From an uncultured Acidobacteriia bacterium (GTDB lineage Bacteria; Acidobacteriota; Terriglobia; Bryobacterales; Bryobacteraceae), in NCBI GenBank assembly GCA_903882645.1, contig CAIRXZ010000275.1:1-55149 (forward strand): DNA of 55,149 nucleotides, given 5' to 3'. The position numbers were made by a program, and so were the translations under genes. The number at the start of each line of letters is the position of its first letter. Position 1 is the first letter of the stretch. Shown here one piece after another: positions 42,282-52,268 of this stretch. Under the pieces are notes generated by a model. That model was not told the origin of the DNA. It searched no databases and worked only from the letters and a program-made list of their open reading frames with translations.

Positions 42282-43340
42282 TCAGGCGGCGCCCGCCTCC
42301 GCCTGGCATTGCGAATACCATAGTGCAGTACGTCGGATGGCTGCCTGGAGATCGACTGTTTGTTTCAATCTCAGTTCTTTGCGCGCCCTGTCCGTCGAAG
42401 GCACGTATCGCTCAGCGGAAGCGCCTGGTAGGGGCGCCTGGGCTGCCGGGACTTCGATGTCTGGTCCGAGGGCGCCTGCCACGATGCGCGCCAGCTCGGC
42501 GATGGAGACGGCATTCTCCGAGCCGACATTGTAGGGCCTCAGCGGCTCGCCGCGGAAGAGAATGGTCCAAAGCCAGACCGCCAGATCCGCCGCGTAGAGG
42601 TAAGAACGGAAAGGAGTACCGTCTCCACTAATACGAATGGGTTCGCCCGCCATTGCGTCGCGGATAAAATTACCGATCGCGAAGTGGATGCCCAGCGGCA
42701 GATACGGTCCAACAAACGCAAAACAGCGTGCGATTTTGCATTCGAAACCGTATCGGGAGGCGTAAATAGCGCACAGCAGTTCGGCAGTTCTCTTGCCCTC
42801 TCCATACACGGAGCCGGAATTCAGCGGGTCTGGGCCTCCGAGGTAATCTTCGGGCACGTGGCTTAGGTTCGGCGGCTGCTTCCCGTAGACGGCGCCCGAA
42901 CTCGTCAAGAGGAACTTGCGGGCGCCGCATCGGCGGGTGAACTCGAGTGTGCGCCTGGTACCACACATGATCGTATCCAGCATCGCGAGCGGCTCCAAAC
43001 GGGCCAGACTTGCGCTTGCTTCCGTGGCGGCATGGATCAGTATTGGGAATTCGCCATCCGGGAACTCGAAATTGCGCACATCGTTCCGGAACAACCGCAG
43101 AGCCGGGTGACCCGCCAAATGAGGCGCCTTGCGGGCAAAGCTCTCGGGATCGCGAGTCAGCACCGTGGCGGAGGCGTTCAACCCGAGCCGGTCGTTGGCC
43201 CAGAGGAAACTCTCCACCAGCCAGCAGCCAACAAAACCGGTGCCGCCGGTGAGAAATAGGTTGTTGCCACGCAACTCCGGCCACAGGTCGCGCGTGTGCG
43301 TGAGAATGTGGTCGAGGTCCTCTGGGGCCAGTGGCGGCAT
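42282..43340 (-). CDS. NAD-dependent epimerase/dehydratase (extended SDR)
   Basis: The 352-residue protein has the NAD motif FLTGGTGFVGCWLVES near 30, LLTSSGAVYG near 140 (catalytic Ser/Thr) and a YGEGK sequence (YxxxK) near 178. It resembles dTDP-glucose and UDP-glucose type dehydratases and epimerases, and also the 4-ketoreductases that finish CDP-dideoxyhexoses. Position after the YerE-like gene and the ddhABC set makes a reductase (YerF-like role) or epimerase for the same sugar likely. ATG 43340 is used. Confidence 0.8.
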   Translation of the reverse strand: MPPLAPEDLDHILTHTRDLWPELRGNNLFLTGGTGFVGCWLVESFLWANDRLGLNASATVLTRDPESFARKAPHLAGHPALRLFRNDVRNFEFPDGEFPILIHAATEASASLARLEPLAMLDTIMCGTRRTLEFTRRCGARKFLLTSSGAVYGKQPPNLSHVPEDYLGGPDPLNSGSVYGEGKRTAELLCAIYASRYGFECKIARCFAFVGPYLPLGIHFAIGNFIRDAMAGEPIRISGDGTPFRSYLYAADLAVWLWTILFRGEPLRPYNVGSENAVSIAELARIVAGALGPDIEVPAAQAPLPGASAERYVPSTDRARKELRLKQTVDLQAAIRRTALWYSQCQAEAGAA

Positions 43341-43416
43341 AAGCAGCGGGGTCGTGCCCTCTATGTCTCCAGCGTCAGTAGAGGAAATCAACTTGCTCGG
43401 CGGCTGCACTAGAGAT

Positions 43417-45255
43417 TCAGATGTGAAACTCAGCGCGCAGTTGCTCGAAGCCGGTGGCCAAAGGCGGCGCCATTTCGTGAAGCGCTTTGGAGCGCATGGA
43501 GCCATCGGGCAGCAAGAAGGAGGGCACGGCGGGCAGGATGCGCTGATCCACCTGCGCCATCACTTCGCAGACTACCGGCCCCTTCGCGTCGAGCGCTTCG
43601 CGCAGGCGCTGCGGCAGCACGCTGCGATTTTCACAGCGGAGATAGAGTAGCCCGTAGGCCTCGCAAATCCTGCGCAGATCCGGGAAAGTGACGCCGCTCT
43701 CGGGGGTGGAGCCGACGAAGAAGCCCTGGAAGAAGCTCTTTTGGGTGTTGCGGATGGAGGCGTAGCCGTTGTTGTTGATGATGAACGTCTTGATGTTGAA
43801 CTGGTGGTGCGCCAGGGTCTGCAGTTCCTGGATGTTGGTTTGCAGAGAGCCGTCGCCGAAGACGGAAACCACTTGTTTCCGCGGGGCGGCCGCCGCGACG
43901 CCGAGCGAGGCGGGCAAAGCCCAACCCATCTCCGCCAGGGAGCCGGGATTGAGATAGCGCTGGCCGGCCTTCAGCCGGAAGGCTTGGGCGAGGATCGGGT
44001 GTGGCTGGCCGGCATCGGTGAGGATGGTTTCGTCACCGGAAAGCGCGTCGCTGAGCTGGTCGACGAACTCATACAGGTTCACGGGATCGCCAGGCTCGCC
44101 GAAGACGTGCGGTTCGTTGCGGGAAGAGTAGTTCCGCTTCCATGAGCGGCAAGCGGCCTGCCAGCCGGCGCCGCCCCACCGCGTGGCCTCACGGGCGAGC
44201 ACGGGCAGGTATTCGCGAAGATCCCAGGCGAGCTTCCATTGCGCACCAGTAGAATCGCGTTGAAACAGGGCCCGGTCGAGATCGACTTGAATCTTCAGCG
44301 CCTTTGGGGCGAAGAGGTCGCCTTCATAGCCAACGGTTTGTAGGTGGAGGCTGCATCCCATAATGAGGATGACGTCGGCGGACTGGACGGCGAAGTTGGC
44401 GCCGCGGTTGCCGCGCGGGCCGGGATGGCCGACGAAGAGCGGGTGCTCATCGGGAACGAGATCCTTCGCCATGAACGTGGTGGCCACAGGGATCTGCCAG
44501 CGGTCGATGAGTTGCCGGAACTCCTCGGCCAGACCCGCGCAGCGAACACCGTGACCGGCCAGCAGCAGCGGGCGCTCAGCCTTCTGCACCGCCTCAACCA
44601 CCTGCTGCAACGCGCTGAGAGAAAAATCGCCGGCCGGCGCCGCGGGCTCGGGTACGTAGGGGCGCATCCGATCCGGATCGACTGACGCGCCTTGCACATC
44701 CAGCGGAACATCGAGCAACACGGGACCTGGGCGGCCGGTGGTGGCCAGGTGGATCGCCTTTTCCAGGTGATAGCGGATGTCGAGCGGCTCATCGACAAAA
44801 GCCGCGTACTTGGTTACGGACTCGACAATGGGGACGATGTCCACTTCGAGGAAGCCGCACTGCCGCAGCCCTTCGATGCCGCGCCAGCGCACGGTTTCTT
44901 TGCGCTTGCACTGGCCAGTGAGGAAGAGCACGGGTGTGGAGTCCAGATAGGCCCCGACGAGGCCGGTGAGCAGGTTTGTGGCGCCGGGTCCGCTGGTGGC
45001 GAGACAAACGCCGAGCTTGCCGGTCTCTCGCGCGTAGGCATCGGCGGCCATGGCGGAGGCCTGCTCGTGGTGGTTGCAGTAGTAGCGCATGTTGGTGCGC
45101 CCGAAAGCATCCATCAGGTGCATCATCATCCCGCCGCTGACCAGGAAGAACGAGCCGGTGCCCAAACTCTCCACGGTTTTGGCGGTATAGTCGGCAACGC
45201 GCACGGCCTTGGTATCTTGGCTCTGCGCCGCAGGCTGCGTAGTGGTTCCTGTCAT
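43417..45255 (-). CDS. Thiamine-diphosphate enzyme, YerE/acetolactate-synthase-like
   Basis: The 612-residue protein has the AHAS fold: catalytic Glu in NHHEQASAMAADAYARETGK near 62-81, central FAD-like domain, and the ThDP site GDGSLQTNIQEL with NNNGYASIRNTQ near 475-505. It is not a second biosynthetic IlvB: it lies inside the CDP-sugar set and has its own tail. In Yersinia, YerE joins an acetyl-derived two-carbon unit from pyruvate to CDP-3,6-dideoxy-4-ketohexose to build yersiniose. The same role is proposed here; it is inference from context. Confidence 0.8.
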   Translation of the reverse strand: MTGTTTQPAAQSQDTKAVRVADYTAKTVESLGTGSFFLVSGGMMMHLMDAFGRTNMRYYCNHHEQASAMAADAYARETGKLGVCLATSGPGATNLLTGLVGAYLDSTPVLFLTGQCKRKETVRWRGIEGLRQCGFLEVDIVPIVESVTKYAAFVDEPLDIRYHLEKAIHLATTGRPGPVLLDVPLDVQGASVDPDRMRPYVPEPAAPAGDFSLSALQQVVEAVQKAERPLLLAGHGVRCAGLAEEFRQLIDRWQIPVATTFMAKDLVPDEHPLFVGHPGPRGNRGANFAVQSADVILIMGCSLHLQTVGYEGDLFAPKALKIQVDLDRALFQRDSTGAQWKLAWDLREYLPVLAREATRWGGAGWQAACRSWKRNYSSRNEPHVFGEPGDPVNLYEFVDQLSDALSGDETILTDAGQPHPILAQAFRLKAGQRYLNPGSLAEMGWALPASLGVAAAAPRKQVVSVFGDGSLQTNIQELQTLAHHQFNIKTFIINNNGYASIRNTQKSFFQGFFVGSTPESGVTFPDLRRICEAYGLLYLRCENRSVLPQRLREALDAKGPVVCEVMAQVDQRILPAVPSFLLPDGSMRSKALHEMAPPLATGFEQLRAEFHI

Positions 45256-45450
45256 CGAATGGTCTCTTTCGTCGCCCGGCCCCCGCAGGGCATCGGATGT
45301 TCTCGCCGCGATGCGTTACGCACGATCGAGGAAGGTCGGCTGGAGCACGATGTTTCCGGTAAACTCGACTCTCACGCCTGAGCCATGCAGCCCGCGACGC
45401 TCATTACCGCTGGACTCCCTGGGAACGCGCGCTTTGTACCTGAGAACTCG

Positions 45451-46536
45451 TTAACGATCTGCAAATCCGTACATGACGGTTTCGAAGCCGTTATATCCAT
45501 GGCTTCGCAGGAAGAACCTAAAATCAGGGTTGATCCTGCCCAGCAGATTTGGAATCTGCCACATATGCTCCGGTCGATGGTAGACAGAAATCGCCAAATC
45601 CGGACGATACCTGCGAATTAACCTCTGCGCGCCGCACAAAGCCTCGAACTCCGCACCTTCGATGTCCATTTTCAGGAATGTTGGGGCGAAGTTCGGCATC
45701 GACTCATCCAAGGCAACGCACTGTACCATAACGGCTCCCTCTTCGCTGAGCGAGCTGCCTTCCCCCCCTGTCTTGGAAAACCGCGCCAGTCCGTGCCGAT
45801 TGGACAAGCCGCAAGGCCAAAGATAAAGCGCGGCTCCCAAGAGACTCTGATTCCCAGTCACTGCTGCCGCTACTAACCTACTGAAGTTCTCGCTATCGGG
45901 TTCAAATGCCGCTACGGCTTCAGTCTTGTTCACCGCGGAGGTCAGCTTTCTGATGGTGTCGCCGTCGAACGCCCCTCCGTCGATGAGGCGCATTGGGTCA
46001 CGTGGCGCAGGCAGATCCGCAGGGATATAGTGGCTATCAGGATCGGGGCAGGGAAGGAGTCGGAGGTCCAACTGCCGACGGCACCGGACGTGCTCCCGAA
46101 AAAGCGCCCTGCTGGCTTCGTCCGCCCAGAGCCGGTCACAAAGCTCGATGTCCTCTTGCCACCCGTCGTAATGGACCGGTGACGTCGCCCAATACCTATC
46201 GCCCAGCGGGATACTCGGATCCCCATATAGTTGCAGGAACGAGATCGTGCGGGTGAACCCGATCTCCTTGAGATTCCGCTGAATGGCAGGCACTGAGGCG
46301 CCGCCATTGAACACCGCGACAATAACCAGAGTGGACGATCTAAAATCGGCAGAGAGATCGGGAGACTCGGGATGGAAGACTCGTACACCCTCGCACACGG
46401 GGCCGGCGCCCGCCTCAATATCGAGAAAGCAGGCAACCTCAAAACCGCTGCCCCGCAGAGCCTTGGAAACGAATTTTCCGGTACTCCCTGCACCATAAAT
46501 CGCCAGGGGGCTGCCGCGCACCGGTTTCTCGATCAT
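45451..46536 (-). CDS. FkbM family methyltransferase with N-terminal Rossmann-like domain
   Basis: The 361-residue protein has two parts. The first (LAIYGAGSTGKFVSKAL near 11-27) looks like the nucleotide-binding domain found before FkbM domains in O-antigen clusters. The second is the FkbM methyltransferase: RLIDGGAFDGDTIRKLTSA near 182 (AdoMet), AFEPDSENFSRL, and FLKMDIEGAEFEAL near 290 (family signature). It likely O-methylates a sugar, perhaps the CDP-derived one, being placed between ddhC and the YerE-like gene. The roughly 195-base gap downstream has no clear gene. Confidence 0.85.
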   Translation of the reverse strand: MIEKPVRGSPLAIYGAGSTGKFVSKALRGSGFEVACFLDIEAGAGPVCEGVRVFHPESPDLSADFRSSTLVIVAVFNGGASVPAIQRNLKEIGFTRTISFLQLYGDPSIPLGDRYWATSPVHYDGWQEDIELCDRLWADEASRALFREHVRCRRQLDLRLLPCPDPDSHYIPADLPAPRDPMRLIDGGAFDGDTIRKLTSAVNKTEAVAAFEPDSENFSRLVAAAVTGNQSLLGAALYLWPCGLSNRHGLARFSKTGGEGSSLSEEGAVMVQCVALDESMPNFAPTFLKMDIEGAEFEALCGAQRLIRRYRPDLAISVYHRPEHMWQIPNLLGRINPDFRFFLRSHGYNGFETVMYGFADR

Positions 46537-46551
46537 GTGTTTCGCATCCTC

Positions 46552-47931
46552 TTACAAGACTTCTTGCCTTCGACGCTGTCGGGCGCCTTCAGCCACATCC
46601 GCCTTCGGTCGTTGGCGGCGGCTCAATGCAAAGCGGCGGAGCACCATCGTGAGGTAGTCCAGATGGGCGCCTGAAAGTCCTGGGTATAGCCCGACCCAAA
46701 ATACGTTGTCCATCGCGAAGTCGGAGCGCTCTAGAGTGCTGGCCACGCGGAACTGCGCCTCGCGATATGCGGGTTGGTGGACCAGGTTCCCCCCAAACAG
46801 CAGACGCGTGCCAATCTTGTGCCCGTCTAAATGCCGTACCACCTCGTCTCGCGTGAACGGCGCGCCGCGACGGACGGCCAGCAGGAACCCGAACCAGCTT
46901 GGCTGGGACCATAATGTCGCTTGGGGCAGCATGAAGAACTCTTCCAGATCCTTCAGGCCCTCGTACAACCTACAAAAGTTCTCCTGCCGCCGCTGAATGA
47001 ACTCGGGCAGTTTTTCAAGTTGCGACACGCCGACCGCGGCCTGCATGTCTGTCAGTTTCAAGTTGTAGCCGATGTGCGAATAAGTGTACTTGTGGTCGTA
47101 CCCGCAAGGCAAGTCTCCCAACTGCCATTCAAACCGCTTGCCGCACGTGTTGTCCTTGCCTGGGTCGCACCAGCAGTCCCGTCCCCAGTCCCGGAACGAC
47201 TCGACCAGCGTCTTGAGCTGCGGCGAGTTCGTCATCACGCAACCGCCCTCACCCATGGTGATGTGATGCGCCGGGTAGAAGCTCGCCGTGGCGAGGTCGC
47301 CGAAAGTCCCTACTTTCCTGCCCCTGTACTCCGAGCCGATCGCGTCGCAGCAGTCTTCAATCAGCCAGAGATCGTGCTTCTTTGCGAAGGCCGCCACTGC
47401 ATCCACGTCGAACGGGTTCCCCAGCGTGTGCGCCAGCACGATCGCGCGTGTCCTGCCGGAAAGGGCCGCGTCAAGTTGCGTAACGTCCACATTGTAGGTC
47501 GGGATCGCGATGTCCACGAACACCGGTATCAGGCCGTTCTGGATGATGGGGTTGACCGTGGTGGGAAACCCAGCGGCAACCGTGATCACCTCGTCTCCCG
47601 GCTTCAGACGCCGGTCGCCCAGCTTCGGTGAAGTCAGGCACGACACCGCCAAGAGGTTCGCCGACGAGCCCGAATTCACGAGGGTCGCGTAGCGGACCCC
47701 AAGAAAACGGGCGAAATCCCGTTCGAACTGCTCGGCGAAGCGTCCCGTGGTCAGCCAGAAGTCCAGAGAGGCATCAACCAGATACTGCAATTCCGTGGCA
47801 TCGAAGACGCGCCCACTCACCGGCACAGGCGTCTCACCAGCCACAAACGGCTTCTGTGCAAAAGCCTCGGCGTGGTACTCCGCCACCAGTCGCAACACCT
47901 GCCTTCTCAACTGATCGGCCTTTTCACTCAT
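46552..47931 (-). CDS. rfbH: CDP-4-keto-6-deoxy-glucose-3-dehydrase (E1)
   Basis: This PMP- and iron-sulfur-dependent enzyme removes the 3-hydroxyl of CDP-4-keto-6-deoxyglucose. The 459-residue protein is of the DegT aminotransferase fold, but the PLP lysine is replaced by His ([13 protein letters not shown]), the E1 hallmark. The cluster cysteines match the family spacing C-X57-C-X-C-X7-C exactly, from IEDCCD to [13 protein letters not shown] reductase partner (ddhD/E3) is not in the window. The start ATG overlaps the rfbG stop by four bases. Confidence 0.95.
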   Translation of the reverse strand: MSEKADQLRRQVLRLVAEYHAEAFAQKPFVAGETPVPVSGRVFDATELQYLVDASLDFWLTTGRFAEQFERDFARFLGVRYATLVNSGSSANLLAVSCLTSPKLGDRRLKPGDEVITVAAGFPTTVNPIIQNGLIPVFVDIAIPTYNVDVTQLDAALSGRTRAIVLAHTLGNPFDVDAVAAFAKKHDLWLIEDCCDAIGSEYRGRKVGTFGDLATASFYPAHHITMGEGGCVMTNSPQLKTLVESFRDWGRDCWCDPGKDNTCGKRFEWQLGDLPCGYDHKYTYSHIGYNLKLTDMQAAVGVSQLEKLPEFIQRRQENFCRLYEGLKDLEEFFMLPQATLWSQPSWFGFLLAVRRGAPFTRDEVVRHLDGHKIGTRLLFGGNLVHQPAYREAQFRVASTLERSDFAMDNVFWVGLYPGLSGAHLDYLTMVLRRFALSRRQRPKADVAEGARQRRRQEVL

Positions 47932-48905
47932 GCTGTCAGAAACTCGCGGTACCACGCGATGGTCTTGGCGAGACCGTCACCGAGCGTGTAAAGAGGCTGC
48001 CACCCGAGGACCTTTCGCGCCTTCCCGGCACTCAGGTATTGGCGCCGGATCTCGTTGTTCGCTTCGTTGCGAACGTCGGGTTCGAGGGTGCTGCCCATTT
48101 GGTTCAGAATCCGCTGCGCAAAATCGAGGACGGAGATTTGCAGTTCGTTCGAGAAATTGAAAGCCTCGCCGCCAAGGTCGGGGCGCTTTGCCAACGCCTC
48201 GGCCAGGGTCATATACGCCGCCGCGCCGTCTTCCACATAGAAATAGTCGCGAACGTAGTTGCCGTCGGAGCGGATGATGGGGCGTTCCCCTCTAAGCGCT
48301 GACCGGATCGTCCCCGGGACAATTCGGTTCCAGTTCAGGTCGCCTCCGCCGTAGAAGTTCCCGCAACGGGTAATCGCCGCCGGGAGTCGATAGCTCACCG
48401 CGTAGGTATGGGCGATGAGGTCCGCGCAGGACTTGCTCACGTCATACGGATGCCGACCCTGTAGTGGCGTATGTTCCGAGTAAGGAAGAACCGCCTGATC
48501 GCCATAAGCCTTGTCCGAAGAGGCCACTACGATCGATTTCACTGCGGGCGAACGACGGCAGGCTTCCAACAGGTTCCAGGTCCCTTGGATGTTGCTTTCG
48601 AACGTCGAGACTGGATTGCGGTTGGCGATGCCGACAATGGTTTGCGCAGCCAAATGGAAGACGGTGTCGATCTCGTATTCGCCGAGCGACCGCTCCAGGC
48701 AGTCGCGGTCCCGCGCATCGCCCCGGACCACCTTCACCCGCTCGATATCCCGCGAACGGACCAGCTCGGATTGCGGCACCCAATCCCGCACGAGGCAGAC
48801 GACGTCAGCGCCGGCGGCCAGCAGCCGTTTGACGAGCCAGCCGCCAACCAGCCCCGTGGCCCCTGTGACGAACACCGGCCGGTCCTGCCAAAACCTGTCG
48901 GTCAC
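47928..48905 (-). CDS. rfbG: CDP-glucose 4,6-dehydratase
   Basis: The 325-residue extended SDR makes CDP-4-keto-6-deoxyglucose. It shows the NAD motif [17 protein letters not shown] near 12, [16 protein letters not shown] near 83, [10 protein letters not shown] near 125 (in place of the usual TSDK), YDVSKSCAD near 148 (YxxxK) and [16 protein letters not shown] near 175, all as in RfbG/DdhB. GTG 48905 overlaps the rfbF stop (GTGA) and is the likely start; the frame is open to 48941. Confidence 0.95.
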   Translation of the reverse strand: MTDRFWQDRPVFVTGATGLVGGWLVKRLLAAGADVVCLVRDWVPQSELVRSRDIERVKVVRGDARDRDCLERSLGEYEIDTVFHLAAQTIVGIANRNPVSTFESNIQGTWNLLEACRRSPAVKSIVVASSDKAYGDQAVLPYSEHTPLQGRHPYDVSKSCADLIAHTYAVSYRLPAAITRCGNFYGGGDLNWNRIVPGTIRSALRGERPIIRSDGNYVRDYFYVEDGAAAYMTLAEALAKRPDLGGEAFNFSNELQISVLDFAQRILNQMGSTLEPDVRNEANNEIRRQYLSAGKARKVLGWQPLYTLGDGLAKTIAWYREFLTA

Positions 48906-49678
48906 CCCCACACCCGCCAAGGAGCCTTGCCGGACTGCCACAGTTCATTCAGATACAGATACTCGCGGTAGGTGTCCATCGCAAAGAAGAAGCCCTCGTG
49001 ACGATAAGCCATCAATTGGCCCTCTGCTGCCAGGCGCTCCAACGGCGCGCCCTCCAAAATACAGTCGTCGGCCTCGATGTACCCGAAGACCTTTCGTTCG
49101 AACACCAGGAATCCCGCGCTTGCCCAGCCATCGAGCTGCGGCTTCTCGCTGAATTCAAGAACGGCGCCGTCATTCGCGATTTCCAGAATGCCGAAGCGGG
49201 AGTTTGGACGAACCGTGGTGACGGTCGCGAGCCTTCCGTGGCTCTTATGGAACGCCACGAGCTGCGAGATATCGACGTCCGCGACGCCGTCGCCGTACGC
49301 CACCAGGAAAGTATCGCCATCCACGTACTTCTCGATCCGCTTGATCCGCCCGCCGGTCATTGTGTCCTGTCCGGTATCTGCCAACGTAACGCAGAAGTTC
49401 TGTTCCTTGTGCGCGCCACTAAAATCAAGGTGAGATTTCTGGCCGAGGCGGATCGTGAAGTCGTTGTTCATCGCCTCGTAGTTCAGGAAATACTCCTTGA
49501 TCATGTTGCCGCGGTAGCCAAGACAGAGGACGAACTCACTGAAGCCGTAATGGGCATACGACTTCATAATGTGCCAGAGTATCGGCCGGCCGCCGACCTC
49601 AACCAAGGGCTTTGGGCGGTACTCGGTTTCTTCGCGAAGCCGCGTGCCTTGCCCACCGCAAAGAATGACGACTTTCAT
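48902..49678 (-). CDS. rfbF: Glucose-1-phosphate cytidylyltransferase
   Basis: The 258-residue enzyme makes CDP-glucose from CTP and glucose-1-phosphate. It has the nucleotidyltransferase start [28 protein letters not shown] (residues 3-28), the acidic site YGDGVADVD near 130, and [16 protein letters not shown] at the C-terminus, typical of RfbF/DdhA. It is the first gene of the CDP-sugar set, 111 bases downstream of wzc. Confidence 0.96.
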   Translation of the reverse strand: MKVVILCGGQGTRLREETEYRPKPLVEVGGRPILWHIMKSYAHYGFSEFVLCLGYRGNMIKEYFLNYEAMNNDFTIRLGQKSHLDFSGAHKEQNFCVTLADTGQDTMTGGRIKRIEKYVDGDTFLVAYGDGVADVDISQLVAFHKSHGRLATVTTVRPNSRFGILEIANDGAVLEFSEKPQLDGWASAGFLVFERKVFGYIEADDCILEGAPLERLAAEGQLMAYRHEGFFFAMDTYREYLYLNELWQSGKAPWRVWG

Positions 49679-49789
49679 ATAATCTCGGCGCTCAGAGAGC
49701 GATCATTCCCCGAATTCCGTTTGCGACACTTGGGATTTCGTTGGCCTGTAACACTATCGTCCGCCCCATAAGGGCCCATTGCGCCGTGT

Positions 49790-52117
49790 CTACGTCGCAT
49801 CCCCCCCGCGCGAACCCCCGTAATAGTGCTTGTACTTATCGTAGTACCGGTAGTAGCCGTAGTGGCTGGAGTGCTTCGGGTCCCAGCAGTTCAAGACAAC
49901 ACCCAGCACCTTGATACCGTCCTCGGTCAGGCGCTGGCAGGCGTCCTGAAGGGAATCGCGCGAGGTCTGGTGGGCGCGCGCGACCATGACGACGCCATCG
50001 GCATGACGGGCGACGACGCGCGCATCGGCCATGGTCAGCATGGGCGGGGTGTCGATGATGACCATGTCGTAGGAATCGCGGGCCGCGTCCATTAGCTCGG
50101 CGAGGCGCTGGGAGTGGAGCAGGGTGGGGTTGCCCTTGCCTGATCCGCCGCTAGTGATAATCGAAAGGTTGGGCACGCCGCTGGGGCGCGCGTGACCGTT
50201 GAGCAGGGCGATGGGCTTGGCGTCGTTCGAATCGTTCAAGAGGTCGGCCAGACCTGCTTCATTGTCCACCTCGAAGATGCTGTGGACGCGGGGCCGGCGG
50301 AAATCGGCATCGATAAGGAGCACCCGCCGATGGATTTCGGCCAGCGCCAGGGCCAGGTTGGTGGCGATGGTGGTCTTGCCCTCGCCGGGGCTGGCGCTCG
50401 AAAGAACCAGGACGCGGGGCCGGTCGCCATTGCGGCCGGAGAACATGATCGACGTCAGGGTGGCGCGGAAGGATTCGGCCACGGCGGATCGGTTGCGCTG
50501 GAGGACGGCGAGCGCCAGGCCGCGGCCGCCGGAGGATTCGGTGCGGCCTATCGGGGCCAGCGCGGCGCGCTCGTGGCGGGTTTGGGGGTCCGCCGAGGCG
50601 ACCGGGATGATGCCCAGCTCGGGGACGCCGAGATAGAAGGTGGCATCGCCGGGCTCTTGGATGGTTTGATCGGCGCGATCGCGGAAGACGACGAAGACAA
50701 CGCCCAGGAGAAGGCCGGCCATAAGACCGGCGGACGCGTTCATGGGCATGCTGGGCTTGTAGGGCGCGCCGGGGACCTTGGCAAGGTCCACAACGCGGAT
50801 GTTCGAGGCGCGGAGGGCTCCGGCGATGCCGGCCTCCTTGACGCGCTGGAGCATGCTGTCGTAGACCTGGCGGTTGGTATCGGCGTCGCGCTTGAGGAGG
50901 TTGTATCGGGAGACCTTATCGGCCTGGCCGAAGGCGAGACCCGCGAGGGCGGCGTAATCGGCCGTGAGGAGGTCCTCGCGGCGGCGGGCGGATTCGTAGT
51001 CGTTCCGGATGCGGCCGAGGATATTGGCGCGCTGGTTATCGAAATCGGTTTGGAGGGTGGCGATCTGGGCCTTCACTTTCTGCACCCCGGGGTAGGAAGG
51101 AGTGTAGGAAGCGGCCAGATCGGCGAGCTGGCGGCGGAGGTCGGTGAGCTTGTTCTTGATGTCCTTCAGGTTGGCGTCGTCCAGGACTTCGCCGATGGAA
51201 TCCGCGGAGGCGCTGGAGGCCAACTCATAACGGGACTGGCGGGCGACGCGCTCCGCCTGGGCTTGGGAGAGCTGGTCCTGGAGGGTCCTGAGCTTCTGCT
51301 CGGAGAGGTTGTCTTTTTCCTGCGTGAAGAGAAGGCTCTGGCTGGCGGCGTAGGCCTGCAAGGCGTCCTCGGATTTCTTGAGCTTGACGCGGACATCTTC
51401 CATCTCGTGGGCCAGCCATTCGCCGGTGTGCTGGGCGGTCTGCCAGCGGGCTTCGAGGTTCTGTTCGATAAACTCGGAGGCGACGGCGTTGGCGAACTCG
51501 GCGGCCAGTTGCGGATTGGTGGAATCGCAGGAGACGTCGACCAGGCGGGTGCCGGGGCGGGCGCGCACCGTGATGCCGGCGGCGGCCTGCTCGATGACCT
51601 GGCCGGTCGAGACGGGTTTGGCGGCGGGGAGGCGGAAGGCGCGGCGCCAGGCGCTTTGGCCGGGGACGAAGGACTTGCCTTCCAGTTGGAGCTTGCTGAC
51701 GGCGCGTTCGAGGACCATGCGGCTCTGGAGGATGTCGGCCTCGGTCTTCATTTCGTTTTCGGGGTAGTAGCCTCCGGAGGGGTCGGTCGTGGGATTGACG
51801 TTCCGCATGTTGAGGAAGTCTTCGTTCAGGCTCTGGATTTCGATGACGGTAGAGGCCCGGTAGACGGGCGTCTGCGGGATGGTGGAGAGGAAGCCGGCGA
51901 GGAGGCCGAGGAAGGCGATGAGGATGACGGCGCCCTTGCGGCGCTGGATGATGCGCCAGTATTCGAGGAGTGTGCCGGGGGAGGCATTGAAATCGGCCTG
52001 CTCGCCGAAGTATTCGAACTGGCTGGCGCGCTCCACAGGCATGCCGCGGGGGGCGGGGATGGGGGTGAGGCTGTTGTTGGGGTCGCCGGGCGGTGGGGGA
52101 TGATTTGTGAAATTCAT
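49790..52117 (-). CDS. wzc: Wzc-type polysaccharide co-polymerase and tyrosine autokinase
   Basis: The 775-residue inner-membrane protein controls chain length and export. It has a cytoplasmic N-tail, a Wzz domain with membrane helices at about 60-80 and 470-490, a long periplasmic coiled-coil part (DNLSEQKLRTLQDQLSQAQA), and a BY-kinase domain: Walker A SASPGEGKTT near 585, Walker A' LLIDADFRRP near 610, Walker B MVIIDTPP near 690. The last 25 residues are a tyrosine cluster (HYGYYRYYDKYKHYYGG), the autophosphorylation site. ATG 52117 is preferred over an earlier in-frame start. The protein pairs with Wza just upstream. Confidence 0.94.
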   Translation of the reverse strand: MNFTNHPPPPGDPNNSLTPIPAPRGMPVERASQFEYFGEQADFNASPGTLLEYWRIIQRRKGAVILIAFLGLLAGFLSTIPQTPVYRASTVIEIQSLNEDFLNMRNVNPTTDPSGGYYPENEMKTEADILQSRMVLERAVSKLQLEGKSFVPGQSAWRRAFRLPAAKPVSTGQVIEQAAAGITVRARPGTRLVDVSCDSTNPQLAAEFANAVASEFIEQNLEARWQTAQHTGEWLAHEMEDVRVKLKKSEDALQAYAASQSLLFTQEKDNLSEQKLRTLQDQLSQAQAERVARQSRYELASSASADSIGEVLDDANLKDIKNKLTDLRRQLADLAASYTPSYPGVQKVKAQIATLQTDFDNQRANILGRIRNDYESARRREDLLTADYAALAGLAFGQADKVSRYNLLKRDADTNRQVYDSMLQRVKEAGIAGALRASNIRVVDLAKVPGAPYKPSMPMNASAGLMAGLLLGVVFVVFRDRADQTIQEPGDATFYLGVPELGIIPVASADPQTRHERAALAPIGRTESSGGRGLALAVLQRNRSAVAESFRATLTSIMFSGRNGDRPRVLVLSSASPGEGKTTIATNLALALAEIHRRVLLIDADFRRPRVHSIFEVDNEAGLADLLNDSNDAKPIALLNGHARPSGVPNLSIITSGGSGKGNPTLLHSQRLAELMDAARDSYDMVIIDTPPMLTMADARVVARHADGVVMVARAHQTSRDSLQDACQRLTEDGIKVLGVVLNCWDPKHSSHYGYYRYYDKYKHYYGGSRGGDAT

Positions 52118-52205
52118 GGTTTCGGGAACTCCCGGGTATGAAAAAGGCTGGAAAATGGCCGGTCGCACAGGAACGCTAAGGAACGCCGAAATAACCGTGC
52201 CGGCC

Positions 52206-52268
52206 GCCCCCTTGCGGTCGCGGCTCCGATGCCCGTTCAGAGCCGCGACCGTAAGGGAGCGGTTGCCG
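52206..52268. repeat. Dispersed hairpin repeat, copy B
   Basis: Left arm CCCCCTTGCGGTCGCGGCTC and right arm GAGCCGCGACCGTAAGGGAG (52240-52259) form a stem of about 20 bp with a short loop. It is the same family as the 8651-8726 hairpin, with the left arm changed at two places. One change keeps a G-T pair in RNA. Confidence 0.82.

Noticed and set aside
43417-45255. A second biosynthetic ilvB (acetolactate synthase)
   Set aside because: It has no small-subunit partner, sits among CDP-sugar genes and differs clearly from the ilvB in the ilv operon; a sugar-modifying ThDP enzyme fits better.
45300-45420. Protein-like frame on the minus strand (ending VRVEFTGNIVLQPTFLDRA)
   Set aside because: Fewer than 40 codons, no start with a ribosome-binding site and no family match; it may be a remnant but is too short to list.
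50192-52141. A 649-codon open frame on the plus strand, antisense to wzc
   Set aside because: Its translation is rich in Gly, Asp, Val and Ala as expected for the complement of a GC-rich gene, and no domain is visible, while the minus strand encodes a complete Wzc.
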